64,000 nt of DNA from Proales similis (lineage: Eukaryota; Rotifera; Eurotatoria; Ploima; Proalidae). The position numbers were made by a program, and so were the translations under genes. The notes below the pieces were generated by a model, which had not been told where the DNA came from, searched no databases, and worked only from the letters and a program-made list of their open reading frames with translations. The stretch spans positions 1,612,001 to 1,676,000 of the forward strand of contig JAGVRJ010000005.1 of assembly GCA_019059635.1 (NCBI GenBank). The letters run 5' to 3'. This document shows positions 24,837-38,494 of this stretch, one piece after another. Within the stretch, counting starts at the first letter, position 1. Each line of letters begins with the position of its first letter.

Positions 24837-27800
24837 ATGTCAGACAACGATGCTGACCCCGAGACTCTACTAGAACTGCTCCAAGCCGGCGGCGAGGTTG
24901 CGTTGCTTGCGCTCGAACAGCTGTGCACAATACTTTTGCTGTCTGACAACATAGACCGCTGCTTTGAATGCTACCCGCCTCGTTCGTTCTTGCCGGCGTT
25001 GTGTCGCATATTTCTGGACGAAACGGCCACAGACCAGGTGCTGGAGGCGACCGCCCGAGCCATAACCTACTATTTAGACGTGAGCCAAGAATGCACCAGA
25101 CGCATTGTGGCTGTGGACGGCACAATCCGAGCAATATGCAATCGTCTGCTGGTGATCGAGACAGACAACAAAACAAGCAAGGATCTGGCCGAGCAGTGCA
25201 TCAAAATGCTCGAGTTCATTTGCTCGCGCGAGTCGGTGGCAGTGTTCGAAGCCGGCGGGCTAAACTGCATTCTGCCTTTTATTCAAGAGCATGGAAATCT
25301 TATCTACAAGGATACTCTTCACTCGGCCATGGCAGTGGTTACACGTCTGTGCGGCAAAATGGAGCCCAACGACCCTTCTCTGGACGAATGCGTTCAGGCG
25401 TTGAGCAAGCTACTCAAGCATGAGGACAATTTTGTGGCCGACGGTGCACTGAGGTGTCTTGCTTCAATATCGGACCGTTTCACTCGAAATGGATACGATC
25501 CGGAGCGCATCGCCAAATTCGGCCTCATCGACGAGCTCACCAAAAAGCTTGGCGAGTCGGTCTCGCACTCGGTCGGCCAAATGAACGCATCTCCCGGCTC
25601 GTCAAACAGCCAAACAGGCCAAGAAAATCAAAACAGTAAAACGACCATGGTGTCAATATCGACTCTAACGGGCTTGCTCTCGACTCTGTGTCGCAGCTCG
25701 CCGGCCATTACCAAGCAGATTCTCGACTCAAACGTGCTCGACTCGATTGAGCGTGCTCTGCACGGCGATGAGCGCTGTGTGCTGGATACCATGCGCTTTC
25801 TGGATCTCTTGCTCACGTTGATATTCGAAGGCCGAGAAGGTCTTGTCAAGCTACAGCCACAGAGCTCGGCCAAAGCAGAGATAATTGACATTCAAACCAA
25901 CTCAGTGACAAGCACAACCTCTTCTTCTTCTTCATCGGCGACCAAGTCTAAACGAACAGAGCCAAATTTGGAGCGGATTCAGCGCCTCTTGATCGAGGCG
26001 ATCCGAACGCGTGACACAAACTCGTTCATTCAGGCGTTGGAAGAAAACAGCGTTGACATCAATTTCATGGACGACGTTGGACAAACCCTCCTGAACTGGG
26101 CGTGTGCATTCGGCACTTACGAGATGGTCGAGTATTTGCTGAAACAGGGCGCGGACGCCAACAGAGGCCAGCGATCGTCGTCACTGCACTACGCCGCCTG
26201 TTTTGGACGAGCGAATGTAGTCAAGCTGTTGCTTAAATACGGTGCCAATCCAGACATAAGGGACGAAGAGGGCAAGACAGCTCTGGACAAGGCGCGCGAA
26301 CGAGGCGAAGAGTGCCATCGTGAAGTGGTCACCATTCTGCAGTCGCCGGCCGAGCACTTTTCAAGCGATTACAACGAAACCAGCATGAACCAGCATGAAC
26401 AGGAGGCGCAGACTGCCGAATGCCGAAAGTTCGACAACATGGAGAACATGGACGAGATTCAGCTCAATTACACCAAACGTCTTATTCCTGTATTTTGCCG
26501 AATCTACACCACCTGCATGATCCAGAGCGTGAACCGTTCAAGTCTTAATCTGTTGCGCAAGCTGACCAGCTTGGGCAGACGCGAGCACTTGGACGAGGTG
26601 ATGCACATGAGAGTAGAGAACACTTATTCGGAGCAGAGCGGCAGCGAGGCAAAGAGCACGAGCGAAAATGTGTCCACCTTGATAATTGAGCTGATCGCCA
26701 AAATACTGCGCGACACTCAAAACTATGAGGCGATCATAGTGGCTCTGTCAGTAGCCAACGATCTATTCAGCAAATGTTCAAAGTTTATTGTCGAAGAGTT
26801 CACCAGGCTCGGCGTAAGTCACTTGATTCAGAAGCTCGAGCGTTCATTAGCGCCCGAGTTCGCCAGCGCTGACGATGGTGACTCTGGTTTGACCTCCAGC
26901 GGCTGCAAATCGGCCGACAAGGCAGCACATCGCGCGTTCATGTGGAACAACGAATGGGCTCTGTTCGACACCAAAGAGTCGCTCTACCTTCTCAATCAAT
27001 ACTGTGCCATCGAGCTCTCCTACAACTCGAACGGATGGTTCCGATTTTTCATGAACGACAGTCTTTACTCAATGTACTCAAACGGAAAGCCGGAGATAAG
27101 CGGCAGCAATCAAGACCAAAATCGAAGCCTCTTTCTCAGCAAGTTGACAAAACTCAAGTCGGGCGACGATCTGCCCAAAATCGAGGCGTGGCCGACGCCC
27201 AGCGGTCTAGTTCAAATTGAGAACTGGACAATCAAGAGTGTACGAAATGAAGAGAACGAAGAGCTGCTCGAAATTCGAAACGCGTTCGCCACTCAGCGAT
27301 GTCTATTGCGACGATCAGCGCCCAGCATAATCGAGTTCGAATCAAATAAACAAGAATTGTCCAAATTCGAAGCCAGCACTTCGCTCAGTCTGGAAGCGGG
27401 CTCTCTCTGGCTGAGTTTCCTGAGGCAGAAGCAAAGTGCCGGCAAACAGAGTGTGCTCTATCAATACTTAAGCTCCAAGTCAAGCAAGGGCAGGCAAAAG
27501 CAGATAAAGCAAAGCGTTTACACACTTTCCAAGCGTCTGAGCGAATCGTATCTGCAAAAGGCACAAGACGAGCCTCGTCTACTTGCCCTTGAGCTCAACA
27601 AGTCGGTGGAGAAGATGCGCCAATCGATCAAGACAAGTGATTTGATGCTGTACGAACAGTCGCTGCAGAATTTAAGGGAAATTCTCAGCGAAAGAGAAAA
27701 AGCAATTTCGTCGTTTGAATTGGCCAGCAGCGGCTTGGTTCAAGTCATGGTCGACTCGCTGTCGGGCGAATTAGCCGGCGCCATTGATGTGTTTGCCAAT

Positions 27801-30800
27801 GTTTTCATCGACAACTCAAGCAGTCTGATTCACACTCTGCTCGGACGACTCATGTCTCTGTTTGACTCGATTGAGAATCTGCCTCTGTACTTGTACGATG
27901 CGCCGGGCAACTTTAACCTTCATGCGTTTACTAAACGCTTCCGGCTCAACCTGACCAGTGGCGACCAGTCCGATCAGCTTCTCGACTTTTCAGGCCGCAT
28001 TTTAAAAGTCGAGCCGTTGGCCAACATTTCTCATTTGGAGAAGTACATTTCACGCATGGTGCTCAAGCAATGGTTCCACTTTGACCGTGCCAGTTTGAAT
28101 TACGTCCAAGCGTTGAACAAAAACAAACTCAGCGAGTTCAAGTACGAGAGCGACTTCGACCAGAACGGCCTGTTGTATTTCATCGGCACAAACGGCAAGC
28201 AGAACGCCGAATGGATAAACCCGCACGAGTACAACCTGGTCAAAGTGAGCGTGAAAGACGCCAAGCTGCCGCCGTCGTCGATGCTCAAAGATTTTGTAGG
28301 CCGCCAGGCCACAGCCAACTGCACTCTGGATGACAAGCGATCGTGGATTGTGATCGATCTCGGCGCATTCATTGTGCCTACGCACTATACACTTCGCCAT
28401 TCGATCAACAGCAATAAAACTGCGCCACGTAACTGGTCACTGCTTATGAGCAAGAACGGTGGCCCCAACAGCGCCGACTGGGACATAATTCTCACGCATA
28501 CGAACGACGAATCGCTCAGGGCGGCCGGCTCTAGCTCTACATGGAGTCTAGTCGATTCGCCGGCGATCAAAAAAGAGATTGCTGCCAACTCGGAAGGCTG
28601 GCGCTTCGTTCGCATTCAACAGTTGGGCCGAAATCTGAACAGCTCTGCGTACGCCCTGGCTCTATCCGGCTTTGAGATTTACGGCACTGTTTACGGAGCA
28701 GTGCTAGAAGCGCCTATAAGCGTTGTGATAAGCTCGAGCTCTAGGCTTGATTCGGAGCATAGACGCAAGCACAAGCAGCGTCAGCTATCAACCAGTAGAC
28801 TGCTGCGGAGCATGAGCCTCGGCGCGCGAGTCATACGCGGCGCTGACTGGCAATGGGACGCTCAGGACGGAAACTCAAGCGAGGGCACAGTGATCGGCTC
28901 TCTGGAAAACGGCTGGATCGAAGTTGTCTGGGACAATGGAATGAGCAACTTCTACCGCATGGGCTTTGAGGGAAAGTACGACTTGACACTGGCGAGCTCG
29001 TATGATCCCAACCGCTTGGGCACTTATCACGCGATCGCTCTTCAAAACCTCGCCTTTTCGCAGCGATTCAACAACGCAGCCAGCAACAAGGACGGCCTAG
29101 TTCGTCAGTTTGAGCTGCCTCGAATAGTCGACGTGACTGAGGCTGATGGCTCACAGACTGCGCTTGATGAATGCCAAGAAACAGGCCACCACCAGCCAGC
29201 GTTATCGAACAAGAGTAATCTGAGCACGGACGTGGCCGAGCAGCAAGAAGCAAAGTTCAATGTGACTCGAAAGTGTATATCGACGCCGGCGCTTACCGAC
29301 GTGAACGAGAACACGACAGAAATTGGCGAGGAAAAGAACAGCGAAGAGCTGGCCTCAGTTCAAATGGACAACGCCAGCAGCTCCAAGATGAGCATATGCT
29401 CAAGTGTGCATACAGAGGGCGAGGCAAACCAGCTTGGCGAGGGGTCCAACACTGAGCAGGACAACATTAGTGAGTTTTCTCTCACTCAGGCCTCATCGTT
29501 TTCGTCGCTGTACGGCAAAAAATCACTCGGGCGTCAGTTCTCACTTCAGAACGACAAGTCCCAGTCGGTAAACAACCTCGACTCGTCTTTCCTACCGGAC
29601 GAGCTGCACACGACCACTGTGTCAGAGCCGAACGCACTCAATCAGCTTCTCGAGTCCAACAAGCAGCAATCAAATCTAATGAACAGCAATTTGAGCTCAT
29701 TTCCGCCGGCGCCGAACGCTCTCTCGTCCGGCTATTTGCCGTTGGAGCCGACCATGGAAGAGTGCGTCGAGTCGTTGGACGTTTCGTACGAAAACTCTGA
29801 ACTAGATTGCAAGAGCAAGACGAATGAAAAGAATCGCGACTTGGCCGTGTCCGGTTCGGTTCAGAAAGAGGCTCGTCCACTCGACGTGGTCTTGTCCACG
29901 TTCAACTCGCTCACTCAAAAGCGAAATCAACTGGACGCTATTCTAAAGTCGCTCTCCTCGCTTCAATCGGACGAGCTGCTCAGCGACGATCTATTCGATC
30001 CGAACGAAATAGTAAATCTAATAAGCTCCAACTCGGATTCGGGTCAGCTGTGTGCCAACGAGGAGATGCTCGACGAAGAGATTGGCAATGTCAACTCGGT
30101 CAAGTCACGAAGCGGAAAGAGCAGTGCCGACGTCAACGAGCGCACTTGGCAAATGCTGTTCGATCACATTCGAAATAGCAAAAAAGAAGACAGTCAACGA
30201 TCAGGAAAACAGCGAAGCGAAAGCATAAACAGTCAAAATTCATTATCTGCTCTGATTGCTCAGCAAATAGACGCAGCCATAATGCATGAGCTTGAAAACG
30301 ACGACGGCGATGAAGATGATGACGACGAGGAGGAGGACGACGACGATGATCAACAAGAGGACGAAGAGTTGATACGTGATGCCATCATACCGGACGAGAA
30401 TGAAACTGACGAGAATATGGACGACGAGTTCATGTACGAAGAGTTTCTCAATCAACATAAACAGCACCAGCCTCATCATCAGCAGCAGCAGCAGCTTCAC
30501 GGCTCAGTGAAAACGGTTCCTTGTCCGACCGGTCTCTCTCATCCTCTCCTGCAGACAAGCATGCAGCGAATTCGTGAGCTAAAGAGAAGATACGAGACAG
30601 TCACCCAAGACGCCTACAATCGTCTGGGCAGATCGGGCTTGGAGCGATCGTCCAATGCCAGCAACCCGCAGCCATCGCACAGCAATGAGTACGTCCTACA
30701 GTGTCAGTTCAGTGCATTGATTCCGGCATTCGACCCGCGGCCGGGCAAGAACAACGTGAGCCAAATTCAAGACATATCGGTGCCACAAGCGACCGCCGAA

Positions 30801-32839
30801 AGTTCGGCCAGCTTGTTCCAACAGCTTCAGTCAAGCGAAGAGCAAAGCGAACCGGGCAAAGACGGCAAGATCGAACTCTATCTCAAGTTGTCGTCCAACT
30901 CGGTGAACGTGTTCAACTCAGACAGCTGCGGCATTCAGCTTTATCCGAACGAAATCAAACTCACCGACCAGAATGCAACCATATTCCATTACATTCAGAG
31001 CCTGATTCAATTGAACGAAAACTGCAGTCTGCCGCATTTCGAAAAAATGAAGACCATCTGGGACATGAACTATCAGCTAATCTATCGAATGGCGGGCCAA
31101 GAGTCGACCGCCAAAAGTGAGCCCACTTTCACTGGTGCCACAAAGAGCGTCGAGAACATATTCAAACTGATGAGCATAATTCAACAGGTCTTGCAACACC
31201 AAGTCGACGGTCATCCGTTTGATTTCAGAAAAGAGTTTGTCAGCGAGAAGCTCAACAACATGCTCATCCAGCAGCTTCAAGATCCCCTGGTGCTCGCTTC
31301 TCGTTCACTGCCGGACTGGTGCAAGCATCTTGTAAACAACTACAAGTTTTTGTTTCCATTCGAAACGAGACAGCTCTACTTTTCGACGACCGCATTTGGC
31401 ATATCGCGTTCGATCGTCTGGCTCCAAAGCAAACGCGACTCTCTTCTAAACAACCTGAGAGGTCCTGTGTCTCAGCGAGCGATGCGCGACGATCACGAGC
31501 TGAGAATCGGCCGACTCAAGCACGAGAGAGTGAAAATCTCGCGCGAGCCCTGCCACGCATTCCTAGAGGCAGCCATCAACACTCTCAAGTTCCACGCTAG
31601 CCGCAAAGCCATTCTCGAAATTGAGTTCTCAAACGAGGAGGGCACCGGCCTAGGTCCTACTCTTGAGTTCTACAGCCTAATTGCAAGCGAAATTCAACGA
31701 AAATCACACGCCCTCTGGTTCTGTGAAGACAAGCAAACACAAGGCGGGCAGGAAGAGATTTACATACATCAGTCGAGTGGCCTTTTCCCGGCACCTTGTC
31801 CATCGCCTGAACTTGTCGGCTGCGAAGCAAGCGAGAACTATGCCGAGCATTATGAAAGGGTCTTGCAGTTGTTTCAGTTCATTGGCATATTCTTGGCCAA
31901 AAGTCTTCAAGATCAACGTCTCGTCGACTTGCCGTTCTCCAATTCGTTTCTCAAGCTTTTGAGCGCTTTTCCATCTCAGCGAAAAGGACAGCAGCTGTTC
32001 GACATTGGTGGTCTGCTTGATTTGGACGATCTTGAAAGCATTGATCCTATTCGAGGCGGGCTTCTCAAGCAGATCCGAGACGCTATTCAAAGTCCATCTT
32101 ACCAGCATGGCGATGAAATTTTACTCAACTTCAACGGACAAGAGGTGCCACTCGACGATCTTGGCCTTGTGTTCGCTTTTGATCCGCCGTCTAAAGTGTT
32201 CGCTTATCGCTCGTACGAGCTCAAACCAGGCGGACATGAGATAGACGTGAACAGAAACAATGCTGCCGAATACGTTGAGCTGATGAGCAACTTTTTGCTG
32301 AAAACCGGAATCGAAAAGCAGCTGTTTGCATTCAAAGCCGGATTCGACAGTGTCTTTAGCATGGAGTCATTAAAGTGCTTCGAGTCGAATGAGCTGCAGC
32401 TACTGATCAGTGGAGAGCAGGCTCCCAAGTGGACTCGAGAAGAGCTTATTCAATTCACCGAACCCAAACTTGGATACACAAAAGACAGGTAAGCGTCCAG
32501 CCGATGAACATATTTTGTCGACAAACAACAATTGACCTCAATTTAAATGGTCGTTTTAGTGCGGGATTCATCCGTTTCGTCAATGTCATGTGCGACATGG
32601 ACGCGCAAGAGCGCAAGCTGTTCGTTCAATTCTTAACTGGCTGTTCATCGCTGCCTCCAGGCGGTCTGGCGAATCTTCATCCGCATTTGACCGTGGTCAA
32701 GAAGGACGGAAACGATTTTACCTATCCAAGTGTAAATACCTGTGTACATTATCTAAAGCTGCCGGAGTATTCTTCCGAAGAGGTGCTCAAAAAGCAGCTC
32801 ATGATTGCATGCCAGGAGAAAGGCTTCTATTTGAATTAA
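24837..32839 (+). CDS. HECTD1: HECTD1 E3 ubiquitin ligase
   Basis: Giant HECT-type ubiquitin ligase. Two exons, 24837-32488 and 32560-32839, joined as [15 protein letters not shown], give 2643 residues (human about 2610). Order of parts: N-terminal armadillo-like helices; ankyrin repeats at about residues 408-495 ([40 protein letters not shown]); a SUN-like discoidin fold at about 1150-1285 ([20 protein letters not shown]); a MIB/HERC2 domain at about 1328-1388 ([12 protein letters not shown] to GKYDLT); a low-complexity acidic stretch at about 1820-1860; and the HECT domain from about 2250. The catalytic cysteine is Cys2612 in [13 protein letters not shown] (codon 32741-32743), in the short second exon. 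A 7.6 kb first exon is unusual. Polyadenylation signals lie at 33145-33150 and 33167-33172. Confidence 0.96.
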
Positions 32840-33355
32840 GAGCAAACAGCCGCCAAAACAGGTGGACGTCAAGCAACTCTGAATCATCAATAAACTTGAA
32901 GCGGCAGAGCGCAAAATACCCACACAAACGCGCACAAAGCAAGAGCACAATACGAAACGTGAGAGGACGAAATCGGCTGCAACTTGAATCAGCTTTCCAT
33001 TTTCATTTAAATTGAATACATTTGCCACGATTCTCGCAACTCCCCAATTTAGATTTTGCTTTTTGTTAATTCAGCCTCCTCGCTTGAAATTTCTTTTTCA
33101 TGTACTATCTAGTTATAAATTGCACAGCTGCAAGCACACAAAATAATAAAAACAAGAGACACTTAAATAAAACAAAGTGAAATACAAAAAACTGTTCTCG
33201 AGGTTGAAATTTTTATTCATTTAATCATTGGTCGAGTTAAAAAACGAGTGGCGAATAGATGAATTTTGAGCGCATTTGAAATAAAAAGCAAATTGGCGTC
33301 GAAAAGAGAAAGAAAAGAAGTTTCTAAAAGAAGAGAATAGATGCCAAGTGAATGG
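32840..33355. other. Convergent 3' ends of HECTD1 and TRAPPC9
   Basis: About 516 AT-rich bases holding the HECTD1 3'UTR with two AATAAA signals (33145, 33167) and the 3' end of the minus-strand TRAPPC9 gene. Nothing else is recognised. Confidence 0.5.
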
Positions 33356-36300
33356 CTAATTGCTCACATAGAACATTTGATTTGATTTAAACTCGTAGCG
33401 GAACAGCCAACGAGCAGAATTTTTACTCAATTTAATTCGAATACTTGTCAAAAACGAATCGGCTCCTTTGAGCAGTCTCAAATGGTTAAACCAAATTCCG
33501 GAGCGGCACTGGCAGTTCTGTGAACAATCGCGTTGAGCGGACCAAGAACTAAAGAATGAATGAAAGTGTCGATCGATTACCTGCAAGCGCCATTCAAACT
33601 CGCTTGATAGCAAGCCGAGCCGCAATTTGTCACAAATGTCTATTTCAACCAGACAATCGGCGGCCAGATCTGAATCGAATCTGATCGAGAGAAACGCGTC
33701 GATGACCTTGTCTGACAAGTCGCAGTGTTGAACTTGGAATTTAAACGGCGGCTGAAAGACGGCCTCTGCCGATCGTTTGAACAGCTCGTTGCTCTTGAAG
33801 CTCAATGCCAACGAGCTGTTTGCGTCGCTCTCAGTTGATGCGCTGAATTTAAACTGTTGGCTGAGAAAGTCGCAAAAGAGCGCCTCGTTGTCCAGAAATC
33901 TGCAATCGAATTTCACTTTTGCCAGGTCCATTCTCAGCCGCTTTGAGCTCAAGCCGCTGAGCTCTTCTTGATTCTGATCGTTGAATGTAAACCGCAGCTG
34001 ATCTTTTAGAACGTTGGTTATTCCGATATCGGCGCTACACTTTTCCAAACTGGCGAAAAAGAAAAAGTGAGACCAAGAGCCAATTAAAAGTCACATAGTC
34101 ACACACATAGTCACAGTGAAACTCGGCAAACTAACCTCAAATCATGAATGGCCAAAAATTCAATTTCAACAGACGAGCTGAAGGCTATGATGAGCGGCGA
34201 CCTGAACACCAAGCACTGGTTGTTTTCCCTGCCCACTCTATTCGTGTATTTGAGTTGGAGTGAGCAGTTGGCCTTGAAATCGGACAAAACGTTCAGGCCA
34301 CATTTACTGGAATCGACCAGCAACTCAAAAAGGCTCGAGTCACTTTCATCGTTTAGAAGTTTGATCGAGAGGCGTTCTTCTTCTTGAATGCTCTCATTTA
34401 GCAGCACCAAACGGCGCTCGATAAACTCCACTTGGTCCATTGGACACTCTTCGTCGAAAATCAAATTCATTTTATACTTTTGTCTTTTTTGAACTGAGTT
34501 AGCGGTCTCGCTCTGAATGTGTGGGCTCGATTTGAGTTCTTACTTGACTCGGTAGCCTGCTTGAAGCTCAATTGAATGTTTGGGCAAAAACTCGGCGACT
34601 GTCACTGAGTTCTGATTCAAATCCGGATAACTAAGCGAAACGTTTCTGATCCGATTCAAGTAGGGAATGAACTCGACGCTGAAGCCCTTGGCGTCCAGGC
34701 CGGCACTTTTGCTCAAATTGAGTTCGTTGAAAAATATCTGACTCATGCAGCCGAGACTGCTCGATTCGTAGCCTGAAAGCAAACAGTTCTTGAACAAAGG
34801 AGAACACGAGCGAGTGGCCATTTTGCACTGACCGATAATCTCCATCGGGCCGACTTGGTCCCATTTAAAGCCGAGTTCGAGACGGAAGTTTTTGACCAGC
34901 GAGGGCACGGTGAACGACGAAGAGTTTTGATCGAACAGAGCAAACAATTCGATTTTAGTTCGTTGATCATCGCTCTCGCAGATCAAGGCCAAACGTGCGA
35001 CTTCAATGTCAACGCGAAGTGGATTGCTGAAGCACAGCTCTACTCGGTTGACTTTGCCCGAGACGAGCTTATAGACTTAATCGATTGTTAATCTTAAAGA
35101 GACCAACGCTCAGCACAGGACGACGTTTTACTTGTTTTCTTTTTGCCCGCCAGTAGCGGATTCTGGTATCGGTGAATGTAAATGCTGTTGCGTGCCACCG
35201 ACGAGCTCGAGTTCTCAATTTTAGTCAAACGATTCAAGCTGTCATCGACCTGAATGATTTTAAACGCGTTTAGAACCGGAAATTTGTAGAACTTGGTCAA
35301 ATAGTCCTCGTCGGCACGATATCGCAGATCCTTGGCGTTCAGAGTCATCGAGTTGAGAAGCTCAAGGTTGTAGCGCGTTTCTTTCACGCTCAAGTACGGA
35401 TGCATCTCGTGCAGGATGTATTTGGTGAATCTGCGACAGTTGCTGAGAATTTCTTCATCAACTTGAATCGAACAGGCTCTTACTTGAGAGTTTGCTTGTA
35501 ATTGGCGATGGTGAAGAAAAGCTGAACGAGCTGGCTGACGAGCTGTTTGTTGACGATCGGAAAATTGCGTTTTCTGAACAGCGCCGATTCGGCTCCGCTC
35601 GCCGAAGGCGCCTTTTGAGGTAAAATCTGAAGCGTCTGAAGCAAATCGAACGTGTTGAGAGCGCAGCGTGTGACCAGGCATCGAGTCTGCGCACAGCTCT
35701 CCACAATCGACGGCTTCTGAATTATTTTAAACACCGGATTCAACGATATCCAGATGTAGAACACGCTCAGCCGCTCGAGGCCACATTTTTTGTAAAACTT
35801 TCCGATTTCAAAGTAGCGTCTCATCTTGATTGGCGCCGATCACAAACAGAACAAGAACGACTCGCATCTCAATCACTTACCCGCTGCTCCTCGCTCAGCT
35901 TCAAGTTGCTCAGGTAAATGGAGAAATTGATTAGTTTCAACGCGTCCGCTCGGCAGTTGTGTTCGAGAAACAGATTCGATATCATCAGCGCTCGTTCGTA
36001 GGCCATGAATCGACTCTGCTCGTTCTCGGCATAGGTCACAATTATTTGCCGATACTTTTCGTCAAACTCCTCGAAGGGCGTGACAAGTACACTTGTGTCC
36101 TTGTTTGAGCTGAAAGTTCGCCTGAAACTGGTCCTGAGCTCTTTTAGAGTCTTTGACTCGGCTTCGGAACAGAATTATTCAGTTGAAAAACGGCAAATAC
36201 GCTCGACGCCTGTTACCTTTGGGTGCTGAGCTGACGCTTGAATTGCTCGACTTGAGCTGAATGTATGAGGCTGCACAAAGGCCTTCTTGGGCGGCCGCCA

Positions 36301-37567
36301 TCCACAGCTTGTCTGCCTCTTTCTTTAGAATCGACACCGCCTGATAGTAATGGAATATGGCCGAGTCGATTTGATTGAGCAGCATGTAAATGTCGGCTTT
36401 GCGCTTGTTCAAGCGGCCGAGAACAATTTTCTTGTTGAACACCTTCATGCTGAGGAAGCCGGCATTCGACTCTTTTTTGCTTTCTGCGTCCAGCGGCGTC
36501 CTCAGCTCGTCTGCGTAGCGACCGAGCTGCTTCTCTTCGTGACTGCTCAACTCGCGCGTCAGTTTGAACAGCTTCTCGTAAACTCGATCGGCCAAATCTT
36601 GCATTGCGCATTTAATCTTGTTCTTTTCACGCTGCAGCACCAGCTCGGGCGGCGTAGATTCGCTGTCGCTATTGCCCGACAAAAAGTCCAAATAAACAAT
36701 GCTGTTGGCAAACTTCTTCAGCTTGGCCTCCAGCTCTTTTTCCTCGTAAGCAGCTTGAGGCCGATTGAGAGCTGGAATGCGGTCCAGGTCGGAGGCTAGC
36801 GATCCGACCGAATAAGTCTGTCTTTCAAGCTGATCTGGTTGATTTAGTCCGAAATCAGAGGCAGGAATAATAGAGTTGCGCCACGCGAAGCTGTAGTTCG
36901 CTTTGGCCTCTTCGGCTAGACCCGAGTCGTTGCGAGAAGAGTCCTGAATTGATATGGCATCCATGTCAACGCTGTCAGTGAAGCTCATTTGAGTCACGCT
37001 CTCTTGTCGCTTGAGTTGAACATTCTGGCTGTTTGCCTCTACAGTGGTCATGGTTTGCAGCTCTTGTTCTTCTTGCTGCGAATTCATGTGCAGGTCGACG
37101 AAGAGTTTGCTAGACGGAGCTAATCGCTCGAACTCAGACGACTCGTACACGGACTGCAGCTGCTCAAATTTGCACAAGGCGTCGAACAGCTCGGCTCGAC
37201 TGTTGCATGTCGCGTAGGCCAGCAGGGCACTCGGCGACTGAAACGGATGCAGACCGGACCATTGCAATAGACTGGCCGGATGCTGGTAAGTTTTGTAGCG
37301 AATGCTTAAACGGCGCTGTACAGAGCTCTTGTTACTCGACAGGTGAATGATCGAGTTGTCGTCTTGGAGGACGCGAGTAAACTGGCAGAAAGTACACGTC
37401 TTCCTGCTCACTTCCAAATAGGAGTGGTCGCTCGCGTGGTGACATTCCAGAGAAGAGAACACGTCGCATCGATTCTGCGCCGACTCAGCCGGATCGGTCA
37501 GATTTCGAACGAGAAAGAGAGCTCTGCTCGGGTCGGTGATGGCCAATTCAAAGTCAATGAAGTGCAT
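33356..37567 (-). CDS. TRAPPC9: TRAPPC9 (NIBP/Trs120) homologue
   Basis: Subunit of the TRAPPII complex, a tether and Rab exchange factor acting at the Golgi. The gene has about six or more exons, the first 37567 to about 36210. The N-terminal exon carries the helical-repeat signature RLNKRKADIYMLLNQIDSAI and LWMAAAQEGLCAASY, which matches the TRAPPC9 TPR-like core. The middle exons continue helical (KKCGLERLSVFYIW, FPVLNAFKIIQ, NSIYIHRYQNPLL). An exon joined at about 35075 (YKLVSGKVNRVELCFSNPLR) starts the beta-sandwich half, including FSVEFIPYLNRIRNVSLS. The stop is at 33356-33358 after MFYVSN. The N-terminal exon has an insertion-rich, serine-rich region not expected to be conserved. Exon borders were read by eye. 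Confidence 0.82.
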
Positions 37568-38494
37568 GTTCGAACACGTCTGCAGGCCCCTCGCTCAACT
37601 GATCAAACAAAAGCAATAGAAGCGCAGAGACACCACGATTGAGAGAGAGAAAGAGAGAGACTTTGATTATGATGATGATACGAGTTCTTTATACTTTTCA
37701 CATCAAAAATTAATAGATAAGACAATTGTGCTTGAGCCAGCTGCCCGATGCTCAACTATGAGCAGCACTCACGTGATTTTCATTTGCTCGAGAACAGCTT
37801 TAGACCAAGTTTTATGCAATTTGAAATGCATTTTTATTTGGAGGATGGAGAGGGACCTGCGGTCAAATCGATTAGCGACTGGTTAGGGCAGTTCCGCCAA
37901 TCTCTGCTTTGTTTGACCATCAATCAAGCAACAGCAGCTACTTTGGTCTCAGTGCCGCTTCTAGAACGAGTTTTTTATTTCTGTTTAGAGGACACATTCC
38001 CTTATTGACAAATAGTTCAGCTTTAGCTCTTGCACTTTCTCCTCTTTGTTCTAACGTCGACTGATAGAGAAGTAAAATTGCCAACAATGCAAATATAAGT
38101 AAACAATTGAGAAAGAGTTTGTCCTCTGTTGTTGAACGTTTTATTTTTGGCTTAGAGATGTTCGAATTCATTGAATTTTGCAACGATACTAAATTAATCG
38201 CCACAAGCTAGATTATGTCGAACCGGGGGAAAAAAACAACCGAAAGAGAGTAGCCCGCCTAGTTCGGGTTGTTATTGTTGACTGGTGTTGCAATTACCGG
38301 TCGCGTCATGTTTGAGTCGGAGTGTTGTTTGCTGCGGCTGCTTGAGTAACAAGATGCCAGTTGTTTGATGTTTTTTCGAAACCAGTTGAAATCCCGACCA
38401 CGACTGTGCGGTTGTTGATCAAACAAACAAGCTTGGCGAAGAAGCGATTGGCTGCCTGACTCGGATTTTAGTCAGCGCTTGGCTAGCAACTCCC
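37568..38494. other. Intergenic region between TRAPPC9 and ABRA-like genes
   Basis: About 930 bases. It contains a GA-rich tract (37640-37661) just upstream of TRAPPC9 and one small membrane-protein-like frame on the minus strand at 37938-38171 (listed separately). A plus-strand open frame at 37748-38008 has no recognisable features. Confidence 0.4.
37938..38171 (-). CDS. Possible small single-pass membrane protein (uncertain)
   Basis: A 77-residue frame beginning MNSNISKPKIKRSTTEDK, followed by a clear hydrophobic segment (LFLNCLLIFALLAILLLYQ, residues about 19-37) and a charged C-terminal half ending EAALRPK. The positive N terminus followed by one membrane span resembles a signal anchor. 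An AATAAA on the same strand lies about 100 bases after the stop. I do not recognise a family; it may be chance. Nothing around it suggests a function. Confidence 0.25.
   Translation of the reverse strand: MNSNISKPKIKRSTTEDKLFLNCLLIFALLAILLLYQSTLEQRGESARAKAELFVNKGMCPLNRNKKLVLEAALRPK

Noticed and set aside
37748-38008. 86-codon open frame on the plus strand upstream of TRAPPC9
   Set aside because: It overlaps the opposite-strand membrane-protein candidate, shows no motif and has no splice partners or promoter support.
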